A stretch of DNA of 64,000 nucleotides from Leishmania infantum JPCM5 (taxonomy: Eukaryota; Euglenozoa; Kinetoplastea; Trypanosomatida; Trypanosomatidae): positions 312,501 through 376,500 of the forward strand of contig NC_009277.2 of assembly GCF_000002875.2 (NCBI RefSeq), in the 5' to 3' direction. The notes under the pieces are model-generated. The model did not search any database, was not told the origin of the DNA, and saw nothing but the letters and a program-made list of their open reading frames with translations. Made by a program: the position numbers and the translations under genes. Positions 40,801 to 47,001 of this stretch are shown in pieces; the first letter of the stretch is position 1; each line of letters starts with the position of its first letter.

Positions 40801-42576
40801 CGCACTCGCCCCTTCTCGCCAGCAACGACACCGACCGCTCCGTCAGCGTCATTCGCAGAGGCAGCCATGGCGGGTGATATGGATGATGCCCGTGATGTGC
40901 TGCACAACGCTGCTGGTGCCATCCTGCAGCATGCACGCGCGTACTGGCAGGCGGCGGATCGAGCGCATGGTGTGCGGCCGCTGTTGATGATGAACTTGCG
41001 CGACGCTCTGAACTTTTATTCTCTCGATACGCAGCAGGTCTGCCATACCGGTGACGGCGCCGCTGGCGGGCAGCTGGTAAGCCCCACTTACGAGGGCGAT
41101 ACAGCCAAAGCCCCGAGCAGCACCGCCTCTTCCGCAGCCAGGGACAGCACCCGTGACTCTGCCGAGATCGTGGAACAGGCTCGCTGGCTAGAATACGTCA
41201 CTGGCGGCAGCGACTTCGACCGCAGCAACGATCCCGCTGCGTCCTGGAACAGTCTCTCCACGACGATGGTACTTGGGCTGGTACGCCCCTGCCCCGCCCT
41301 CTCGGTGCCATCGATTCGCGCGCCCAGGGCAACGGGTGAGGCGACGACGGTTGGCGAACACAAGCGTCGTCGGATCGCCCTGCTCCGACGCGCCGGTGTG
41401 CTAGCCTCGGCGCAGGAGATGGCAGAGCGGTGTCGCGCGTACGGGCTGAGCTGCGCGATGCGGCGTGACGGCGCGCGCACGTGGCTTGTCACATATGCGA
41501 CAGATTTTTGGCGCCGGAAGTCGCGGCGGCTGCAGCGCGAGATTTTTGAGTGTGTTGTCGGTGACGGCGATGTCGCGGCGGCTGCACGCGCACGCTTGCA
41601 CGCGTCCGCCAGTGGCGTTTCAGCGAATCGCCATGCAGGGGCGGCCAGACAGGAGACAGCAGCAGCCGCGTCCGTGGCAGGGCGGCCCGTGATGGATGGA
41701 CGCATGTCTGACGTGGAGCGTCGTGCCCGCCACCGGCTCCAACTTCTCCGTTGCGATGACCTCGCGCAGCTACTGCTGCTCATGACGTCCAAGACGTCGG
41801 CGGCGCTACCGTTGCCGAGTGCGAAGGGTGGAGCCGACACGGGCACGGAGGCATCGCTCTCGCTTCTACGGCTGAAGATGCGTGTCGTGATGGAAACAAT
41901 GGCGGAGCTGCTGCCGAGCGCCTCCACGAACGAACTGATGCAGGTGGTGCTCGCGCTTCTCAAGCTCTCGATCTCTGCCGCAGCGACCGACGCCAGCAGC
42001 ACGGACGCGACCGCGTCCCAGCTTCTTCACTACGTGTGTCTCGAGGCGCGGCGCCTGCTGGCGAATGTGGCGGTGCTCGTCGCCAACGATGTGGAGCGCT
42101 TCACCTTTGGCGAGCTGCTTTGGCTCATCACGCGGCTGCACACCCCATGCATTCGGGCGGCGGCACCGCCTCGCGCGCAGTCGGCTCAGCAGGCGGAAGG
42201 CGGCGCGGCGGCGCGGGGCGAGACGTTCCCGAGGCCTACGCACGGCAAGACGTCGGGAGATGAGTCTCTCGATGTGTCGATGTCTTACGTGTCAGCCGCT
42301 GTCGCGCGCGCCATCCGCGTTGTCATTGAGGGCTCCAACGACCCCACGGGCGGTGAGCGAGGTGACTGTGCTGACCCTCACGATGAAATCGGCGATGACA
42401 CTGATGTCTCGACTAACAGGACAGCTGCCTTTGACGACGAGGTGCCCGTCAATTCTCAGTCGGCGTCACCCGTGACAGTGGCGCAGTGGGCCAAGGCCGT
42501 CGCTGCGGCAGAGCAGCTGCAAGGGAAGTCGCAGATGCAATACCTGCTGCAGCTGGTGGAGCGCTCGGCGGTGTGA
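31801..42576 (+). CDS. Giant probable mitochondrial helical-repeat protein, 3591 aa
   Basis: ATG 31801 to TGA 42574-42576. The first 48 residues contain no Glu and the first 110 are rich in Arg, Ser and Ala, with LPTRRLQSSTLASAPFIVTRK at about 85-105, consistent with a mitochondrial presequence. Coding bias over the first 90 codons is weak and another frame scores better near 31990-32060, so the exact N-terminus is uncertain. The body alternates low-complexity linkers with Leu-rich helical blocks that recur in similar form: VPELLWVSGSLE (about 1360), AEELVELLHLLWLAD (about 2096), RSMVLFLHCLNIVR (about 2215), ELMQVVLALLKL (about 3378) and FTFGELLWLITRL (3434). Such blocks recall the helical-repeat regions of organelle RNA-binding proteins (FASTK/RAP or OPR type), but no RAP domain is clear. 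A role in mitochondrial RNA metabolism or ribosome assembly is inference. Confidence 0.85.
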   Translation: MQRRGWRPGHDPPGSSPVTWLSNTSCTFSYASSAAARGALICGAAAASIVETQQLADAAARARCRAHCRCGSAATALRRSSLQLPTRRLQSSTLASAPFIVTRKCPLHTASSPPPCAEPAPQGHSGGDGRFSVPTPSAAAAATDSTRQEVVHRRRQAKRAAARSESASTSAEKRASEEAGRYGRDARDTSSGHPRHTKQPLSAAAAASQRTPMPARQDECISGQGPALLEAARLPAPPTRYNATPESICSYLLTLRRAVSCNRAGTHLSSMTRRAALVFMHQILPTLMAMPPVPEADLLTGSTVSTPGGDAAVERHDVESGASSSIADAARASFDVEPLAHPSFPPQPPPRASHPNTLESLPASADASRQLKEWGKGTVPWTEPLAEAILLMCNRLDCEIRQMWVARAALLYLVFEEGKACADPLQPQPAALGAPASSPTRTPRSTLNDKAQLALALMRTLEVHRRQSRLMREVLRPVTMRFVLQLREKANAAASSDGLGSRGEGAAVALSELRSRDIRAAGVGGDGKVAAHASFVPRAVAAPLPPRESSFVNLERYLADGLLPLLYGEFVHYCRAVEQWHDCSYRAVAHTTVEATTAAASTAAAAPAASPQQQHAPRPSAQDGGMCLPYMSRADIETFSLLAAVLHRALGLRGVARCGDEVYFDLNGHGADAYTSVAPRSHGIASDPSGGVGASADHLQYGREQLRGSMTDAAPAGAPRPPRKPRCQPAVPLRALRLTIEAITARLDADGGPHTGAQELVSRNSMQQVRAGYDVRTYSPPPFVPPLDARGARGGGDPSPPSSASSPTSRFGGAAASSSARSPRVPSATVPSPKAAREGRCHGGCKGHDCMTTGSGSPRTTTTTPSPLDGFGNFNIGSFLPILTLCAHDRSFNIFVTTAADRTDVHAATTSVAGSASPASPTPAAEPSAPSEEDVSALAAAVSRLLLLGVYWAPLCRTYQLPAVLAFFARATTVELTHAAAEKSTSAAAAGPSPHPASSHSTAASQSTGPAREAAPAPLDTKVLQLVRDAFLPPSDDLAAPSSPFVQQLSRLIYSSGRYIEWLNFGTFANIAATLDRVLSQWPMHHADVATAAPARFLSGNADVGCGCASDDRGGGGGGVCVATAATASSGGELSSSAATSSFQRHDVVARAAGTTPAADAAGTAVAPHATGSCVVFRAPVAAGMATLHVFAAIADEFWSREHGRIMWQAISRQARQRLAVMSSTALMRAYSTRFLGFSTHTCTYTRLRVAVPNVTGDGTTTTTAAANGVREILTVPFYVLRLMGVRSAAAESMGTPDEVLRVYRTSERAESYMAVLNALGSTTAARPLICEYLRSDFMWRTIPNDAFVPLVTALVELELTSMTVPELLWVSGSLEHSTGPKHGQTATWSLPGRLAGCFSSHTMKSLNARVEPHELRLLTTDDEDAYTFCMETDARELQEMTGTDNRHGGGKLPLLHFTLRRISRDGRVLDPPPSATTTPSAVRGHTGGRGSATRSFTVRHAPRQGAGGGRTPTRFVGAPTCYSLESVAKLLWEPAYSKSPNEGARMPLTAFPPLLRSMTLLSEAERRVDDAMLHDAADLRRDGASPGSSEWHAGSEPPSLCNVELILRMAWRLLFGSASEAAAVAAPTEAVPLEALVTLYLSLTSVASQWTASSHTRALGARAASREPAETSPVAGERARRIGGAAKALAPPSILLAVDCCLAHCEAALRPRLMAIALHTDGSGAGDAACMKPERVATDLRVSLQLAVLTERLLPCPANMAAPATAGMPVHELIHRQLFCELRASLREAPLQRIAGEVSRLPWWVARRAHAEVSGDGTSPSTSWVEPLLLREIGAKRLPVTERATTAAAAPSAASCSSTSHHSFELFEWALLPFYAKLEARQHDANAAATMADKATTAPSQPHSTAAPMMDNFLCLEDAYHDCAAGLAAHRWSPQSSLHGLSTGLSSGATTDATSVNGDGSTTAFQTSGRSSAPHMATLEAALNALPAQCDSFHILLHVVRQLFLSHPVLLSTAPDAALYYELRTARTAPDHEKSIASAASSASAPEHVLGAAVGRQAWATLPTQRVDLPHDLRQRYVDALFRCFKRLVPHHSCTAEELVELLHLLWLADPHASRVASSAPSSSTKASTSQWPSLFARCSAFVKGSLAELDAAVEMQDTNPSLKDGKDVGASPWLLRSVPDVLQTVYRTVHYGLTKSIVFKPREMHWLSVNAMALHPRSMVLFLHCLNIVRGLEEQRQQHASTPQPLSKPPLPQRQQRAHHSLNRLHKSTLELFQPFVVYASITGEAISGVAKMRYMPLMLGPLSDMDPQLVLVLIQATFAGAMWSSDAGKDPHGRGGGSSRRERANAGNAVFYRKMLAASQTGVGPMRMGQNGHLQPTRTLGDGGVQNARRLPESIAATMAALLMVASHVQASSTVWASNGGAGGHGDAYSAMGTRAAPQRAPSAHIGRAHHSALIFLRNSLYELLLLARSRRPLQCASAVTVVQVMQLAVVQESPRMARLLDWLFLSLLIPPVQIVEKAIVPAATNASFHRGSGFAAAPLELLSSPATANTATAATLTQGGSGNACESSDKYSLVIPVDTLGGTRFPAAHEAVLLLRLLPVQYWRSLLHRDVCWPRYRGYALQMLNRRWRSLTVTRSDTHTADTMRHPTLNKWNQLRGSLSSLLLSLDVESIACLVAEAMGPMVLLVVTTELLRVLARQRACSGDSPTTARKEAEGMPRAVCAAMRTAPHTDGCQHAQADEWPAGIAAPSDAGDDTLSPAALTSFEVVRLYASPRSVLTDEAVQPWLEAACNVIDQLASTRHTDFVAVLEREAEWQRRVTEASSYRGAAAEEVPLGVFHRTAVEAKAAARAATKGGACETAAPVLDIGEDGVTEASGVGDGAEARDKAALDSDTGAPTAGDDVSALVGSDGCGAPTTDLFATTAAALDDAAGEWSEDSDAAAERPLVLDWRPIAEFVRAVREVDPGISQRQVRLECWMRQPELAAGAPAEAQALPAARTRPFSPATTPTAPSASFAEAAMAGDMDDARDVLHNAAGAILQHARAYWQAADRAHGVRPLLMMNLRDALNFYSLDTQQVCHTGDGAAGGQLVSPTYEGDTAKAPSSTASSAARDSTRDSAEIVEQARWLEYVTGGSDFDRSNDPAASWNSLSTTMVLGLVRPCPALSVPSIRAPRATGEATTVGEHKRRRIALLRRAGVLASAQEMAERCRAYGLSCAMRRDGARTWLVTYATDFWRRKSRRLQREIFECVVGDGDVAAAARARLHASASGVSANRHAGAARQETAAAASVAGRPVMDGRMSDVERRARHRLQLLRCDDLAQLLLLMTSKTSAALPLPSAKGGADTGTEASLSLLRLKMRVVMETMAELLPSASTNELMQVVLALLKLSISAAATDASSTDATASQLLHYVCLEARRLLANVAVLVANDVERFTFGELLWLITRLHTPCIRAAAPPRAQSAQQAEGGAAARGETFPRPTHGKTSGDESLDVSMSYVSAAVARAIRVVIEGSNDPTGGERGDCADPHDEIGDDTDVSTNRTAAFDDEVPVNSQSASPVTVAQWAKAVAAAEQLQGKSQMQYLLQLVERSAV

Positions 42577-42686
42577 GCGAGCGCTTTACATTGTTGTGTG
42601 TGTGTGTGTGTGTGCGTGCGTGCGTGCCATTGCTTGTGTGCCGCGTTTAATGTCTTGGGCGTGGATTCCGCATATTCGGCAACGTG

Positions 42687-42947
42687 ATGGGCAGGAAAGG
42701 GGCGCCCGGCGGCGCATATCCGTGGCACCGATCACCGCAATGCGAACAGCGTCGAGGTGGCAGAGGGGCGGGACGGTGCTGCGAACAGAGTATGGAGGAA
42801 CACGGAACACTGTGGACGGATGCGCAAGCAAGCGAACTCACGAACATATCAAAAGAGGCACTGCTACCGCTGCTGCTGTTGCTGATGATGATGATGCTCC
42901 GAGTTGCTGGTGCCAGCGGGCTCTATCAGAGGACGCGCCGCCCGTGA
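42687..42947 (+). CDS. Candidate 86-codon small ORF with C-terminal membrane segment
   Basis: ATG 42687 to TGA 42945-42947. The product has a Gly/Arg-rich start, a polar middle (MEEHGTLWTDAQASELTN) and a hydrophobic segment (about residues 57-72, LLPLLLLLMMMM) followed by a short basic tail. Third-position G/C is about 60 percent, lower than in the main genes. There is no clear acceptor between the preceding stop and this ATG, so it may be a chance frame in the 3'UTR. Confidence 0.2.
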   Translation: MGRKGAPGGAYPWHRSPQCEQRRGGRGAGRCCEQSMEEHGTLWTDAQASELTNISKEALLPLLLLLMMMMLRVAGASGLYQRTRRP

Positions 42948-43225
42948 TGCGAGGTGAGACCGATATCTATGCACGTCTGAACGTGTGCGTGTGTATGCGG
43001 CAGCTCCGATCGTGCACTGCACGCTTGACACCAACAACAGCACACGCAGCCATGCTCTCGTTTCTTCTCGGAGCCATAGGCGCGTCTTTGCATGCTCCCC
43101 ATGCTTCACGTCTTCCCCCTTCCGCCTCCTCAGCGTCTCCCGTCTTTCGCCGTGCCGCTCTCTCCCTCTCCCTCTGCATGTGTGTGTGTGTTTCAAGACC
43201 ACTCGCCTGGGCATCCAAACCTCTG

Positions 43226-43240
43226 CCCCCCCCCCCCCCC
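43226..43240. repeat. Poly-C tract (15 C)
   Basis: Homopolymer C run about 50 nt upstream of the Qc-SNARE start codon, within the 5'UTR or acceptor region. Confidence 0.85.
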
Positions 43241-43292
43241 AAGCCCCAAATTCCCATCCCTATCCCACCCCGATCGATCATCTAGCTGCGCG

Positions 43293-44531
43293 ATGAAGCG
43301 CTCCATACGCACACTCGAACAGCTGCAACTGCGCTTAACAAGTGACGCGGCGACCACCGGAGGCGGCAGCAGCCGCACTGGGACCACCGTTGAGCAGCGC
43401 CGTGCCGCCGAGGCAGCCAAGCAGAAGCGGTTGGCAACGCTGACCCCATACAAGCAGGCAGAGTACCGATGCGTCGAATGCGTTGCAGAGCTGCGGCAGG
43501 CGTTGCGCGATGTGGAGGAGTTTGAGGTTGCGTTGGGGCGCCGAACCAGCGCCGGCGTCGGCCGATCGAGAGAAGAGGAGGAGGCAGGAGACGCCGTGGA
43601 CGCGGACGATGACGAGAGCACGAGGCTGCTCCGCCGACAGGAAGGGCGCCAAGGGCCGTCGAGCTCCACCGAAACCGCTCTGCTAGAGCAGGAGCTTGCT
43701 CGTAGCCGGCAGCAGGCAAGGCGTGCTCATCAGCGCCTTCAGCAGCTGCAGCGTGAAGCCGCGCGACTCGCCTCCAGGGCGGCTGCCAAGGCACCCGCAG
43801 TTACGTCCTCCGCTGCCGTTGCACCTGTCGCCGACGCCTCGGCTCCTTCAGCAGCACTGGAGGCGCTTGAGTGGCAACGGGCGCTGCCGCACGTCGAGCG
43901 GGCAAAGCAGTGGTACCGTGACGTGTTTGGGATAAGGGTGGTGTCGTCTCTGGACGATCCGGTGCTGCAGCTGAACAGACCCGCACAGCCGCAGCAGTCG
44001 GCTGGCAGCATGGCGCACTTCGGCAGAGGCGCCAATCCCGTTCCGTCATGCGTGACCGCTGCCGCGGCGTGCTCCTTCTCCTCCTCCGCACAGGCGCGGG
44101 GCAGTGAAAGCGCCGCCGGCTGGGTCAGCCCACAGGAAGGCAGTGAGGCGCGCGCAGGCGGCGCCGGCGCGTCGACGGTATCGCCGCTACTGATGCTCCA
44201 AAGTGCCCGAGAGGATGCGGAGTTTCGCGAGTTCTTTGCCTCGGTGCAGGCCAATGACGAGCTTATCGACGCGGCCATGGATCGCATCAGCGACGGCGTT
44301 CACCGACTCCTGGAGAACGCGCGTGGCATGCAGGACGAGCTGGCGGTGCAGGAGGCGCTGCTGCAGCAGGCAGAGGTGTCTGCGGAGGCGGCCGAGGCGC
44401 AGCTCACGCAGATGAACCGCCGCCTCCGCCGCGCCATCCGCGAGATGGAAGATTCGTCGATCTGCATGTATGTCGTGTGCCTGCTCGTGCTGCTACTCGT
44501 CCTTGGGCTGCTGTTGCGCGTTGCGAGCTGA
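43293..44531 (+). CDS. Tail-anchored Qc-SNARE (syntaxin-6/8-like), 412 aa
   Basis: SNAREs drive membrane fusion by forming four-helix bundles. The frame is open upstream but ATG 43293 is the first ATG in it. The C-terminal third carries a SNARE motif at about 324-386: heptad hydrophobics run through ANDELIDAAMDRISDG and on to QLTQMNRRLRRAIREM, with the zero-layer Gln at about 353 inside ELAVQEALL, which fits the Qc class. Residues about 390-409 are a single transmembrane helix (CMYVVCLLVLLLVLGLLL) with only a few residues after it, the normal tail-anchor layout. The N-terminal half has helical, charged stretches (about 62-82 and 130-160) that could act as a regulatory domain, and a low-complexity linker. 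At 412 residues it is longer than typical syntaxin-6/8 proteins. The compartment (Golgi or endosomal) cannot be read from the sequence. Confidence 0.8.
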   Translation: MKRSIRTLEQLQLRLTSDAATTGGGSSRTGTTVEQRRAAEAAKQKRLATLTPYKQAEYRCVECVAELRQALRDVEEFEVALGRRTSAGVGRSREEEEAGDAVDADDDESTRLLRRQEGRQGPSSSTETALLEQELARSRQQARRAHQRLQQLQREAARLASRAAAKAPAVTSSAAVAPVADASAPSAALEALEWQRALPHVERAKQWYRDVFGIRVVSSLDDPVLQLNRPAQPQQSAGSMAHFGRGANPVPSCVTAAAACSFSSSAQARGSESAAGWVSPQEGSEARAGGAGASTVSPLLMLQSAREDAEFREFFASVQANDELIDAAMDRISDGVHRLLENARGMQDELAVQEALLQQAEVSAEAAEAQLTQMNRRLRRAIREMEDSSICMYVVCLLVLLLVLGLLLRVAS

Positions 44532-45479
44532 GGCGCGCACACCCGTCTTGAGGGGCCGAGCGCGCGTGCATCGTGGCCGGCTAGCTTTTCTGCGTCTGTG
44601 GCCTAGACATCGTTCTCTTCTCGCTGCGTGTTCGCCTCCTCTGCTCTGACCGAGCTCGGCACCACACCGCTCTGTCGGTTGTTTCCTCTCTTTGAGGTCC
44701 CTGCTGCTTTTCGTCTAGGTGGCTGCGATCTGCGCCGCCGCCTTGCTGTTATGCCGTGACTTCGCCACACATGTGCTTGGATTTACAGCGCCCCCTCCCT
44801 TTTAGGTGCGTCATCACATGTGCGTGATGATCTGTGCTTGCTGCCTTGAGTGGACAGCTGAGAAGAGCGAGAGGTGCGCACGCGCAAAGGAAATCGAAAA
44901 CAGATGCGCATCACGCAGCGCGAGCGCTAGCGTGTACGACGTAGCTATCCATCCCTTCTCTCCCTCGGCTCCGTAGGCCAGTGTCGCCGTGTGGGATCAG
45001 AGTCCCAGGGAGGGCGAGGATGGCGTGCGGGGCACGCGTTTCCGCGCAAAAAGGGGGTGGGGAGGGGAGGTCGATCGTGATGCGTAGGCGCTTGTGTACG
45101 CGCGCCTACGTGTGCGCGCTGCCAGATCATATTCGAAGCGTCCACAGTGCTCATCCACTGCGTCTCTTTTCCGCTTCCCCCGTTGCGCTGCATCCCAGTC
45201 GCCGTGGCGACGTGTCGAGCTGCTCAGTGACGCTCCTTCGACTCGCGCCAGCCTGCCCGACACTCGCTCTCCCGGCCTCGGTGACTCGCGTGAATGTGGG
45301 TGCCCTTCCAGCTCTGCGGCGCACACCCTCAGACGCCCCTTATGTGTGTATCCGTGTACACATGCGCGTGCGCTGGCGCACATGCCCCCGCCTCCCCTTT
45401 CCACCCCAACGCTTCTCAGCCCGCGTCTCCCCGATCTCACTTGCCTCTGCGAAAACGGGTAACGCACGCGCGCGCACGA

Positions 45480-45764
45480 ATGTCCGCCGTGTGGCAGCGC
45501 CGTTGTCAGCCCGAGGTGGCCCGCGGGGTGGCGCACGGAAAACCAAAGCGGGAAAAGAAGCGTCGCCACGGCCATCGCCTGCCAGCTGCTGCTGCGGCGG
45601 CAGTCGTTCGACTTTCCATCAGGAGAGCCCCTCTTCTACCTCGCTCCACTCTAGGGCGGGGGAGGGGGAGCGTTGCCGATCTCTTTCAGGTGTCGCACGC
45701 ACGTACACGGTCACTTCGATACTTGTCCAGCGACCGACGTACACATATGCATGTCGGCTTATGA
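45480..45764 (+). CDS. Candidate 94-codon small basic ORF
   Basis: ATG 45480 to TGA 45762-45764. The first 35 codons show good third-position G/C and encode a basic, non-repetitive stretch (HGKPKREKKRRHGHR), followed by an Ala run and a mixed tail with weak bias. It could be a small protein gene, an upstream ORF in the long lipin leader region, or chance. Confidence 0.2.
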   Translation: MSAVWQRRCQPEVARGVAHGKPKREKKRRHGHRLPAAAAAAVVRLSIRRAPLLPRSTLGRGRGSVADLFQVSHARTRSLRYLSSDRRTHMHVGL

Positions 45765-46637
45765 TTGATGGTGAACGGCGTGCCGATGGACTGTGAGCGC
45801 TGCCGACGAAGTATCGCCCACCCGCTTGCCCCCTCCTTCTGCTGAACCAGCGCGTGAGTGCGCACCGGGCCCCGGCGGCCGACATGTTTTGGTGTCGTTC
45901 TCTTGCGCGTTCTTTGAATGTTTTGCGGTTGCACGCGTTTCCGTGGACGCAACACGGCGACGAGATCAGGTGGACTGACTGATGGCGTCCTCGTTTCTTC
46001 GCCTCAGTGGAGGCGTGACGTCTGTCCCACCTCTCAGCGATACGTGTGTGGTCTTCTACTCTCTGTGGGCACGGGCCCCCCGGTGACCGCATGGCCCCCC
46101 TTCTTCCTCGTCATCTGCATGGCCCGTGCCTTCAGAGGGCGTCCGGCCACGCCCTTCGTGTCTCCGCTCGGTGGACAGGTAGCGGGAAGGACGAAGCGGG
46201 TGCGATGGCACACACGCCCACACACCGCCCAGAAGTCGGATGCCTTACGACGAATGTGCTGACTCGCTCCGTGGCCTCGCGCTGCCACGCACTCCGTCTC
46301 TGCCTCTCCACCGCCGCTCTCTCTCTTCTCCCACACACGCTGGCGAAGGAGCGAAGGTACTCGCATGCATACCGGCCTTGTTACACACACACACACGCAC
46401 GCACATCTTCGAAACCGCATACATACACAGACACGTACAGCGCACGTGCACGCAGACGTACATCGATCGCGCGCACATCTGCCGTTGCACACACTAACCG
46501 CTTTCCTCGTAAATCTCACGGACACGCGTGCGTGCACCTATCCGCCTCACCCTGCACTTTTAGCTGCTTGAGAGTCTTACGTGCGTTGAGCTCCTGTAGT
46601 CCTCTATTACGCGCCGCACCCCTCTTACACGCCCGAG

Positions 46638-46662
46638 CACACACACACACACACACACACAC
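46638..46662. repeat. (CA)n microsatellite
   Basis: CA dinucleotide run directly upstream of the polypyrimidine tract of the lipin gene. Confidence 0.9.
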
Positions 46663-46666
46663 GGGC

Positions 46667-46700
46667 ATCTCTCTCTCTTTCTCCGTCTCTTCCCCTTCAG
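46667..46700 (+). promoter_or_regulatory. Strong polypyrimidine tract and predicted trans-splice acceptor
   Basis: An almost pure C/T tract of 30 bases ends in TTCAG with AG at 46699-46700, the best acceptor in the window. It predicts a 301-nt 5'UTR for lipin. Confidence 0.6.
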
Positions 46701-47001
46701 CCTACGACAGCCTTGCAGCGTGCGTCTTCGCACGTAGTCGAGGACGTCTCTCCACGCATGCGTGACTGCGCGTCTTCGACCTGTCAGCGCGCGCGCTTCG
46801 TGAATCGTTCTTTCCATTGTGTTGCTGCCCCCTCTGAGCCCTGCACTTGTGTGCGTGCTTGACGTGCCCTCTCAGCTCACACACACGCGCACACACACAT
46901 ACTGTATCGGCGGCGCCTCGGTGCGCGTGCGTCGTGGTTGCTGACCGTCGTTTCCCCTGCTCTTCCTCCGCCTGCGGCACCTGCGCCCGCCGTCGAGAAG
47001 G

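Larger units (their letters stand above)
42577..43292. other. Spacer before the Qc-SNARE gene
   Basis: Contains a (TG)n run right after the stop (about 42595-42612), the candidate small ORF at 42687, a C/T-rich tract with possible acceptor AG at 43196-43197, and a 15-C homopolymer. A later AG near 43285 would also serve the gene at 43293. Confidence 0.5.
44532..46666. other. Spacer between the SNARE and lipin genes
   Basis: About 2.1 kb of UTR/intergenic DNA, C/T-rich in places, with CA repeats near 46384 and 46638. One ATG frame at 45480 is listed separately. No RNA gene recognised. Confidence 0.5.
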
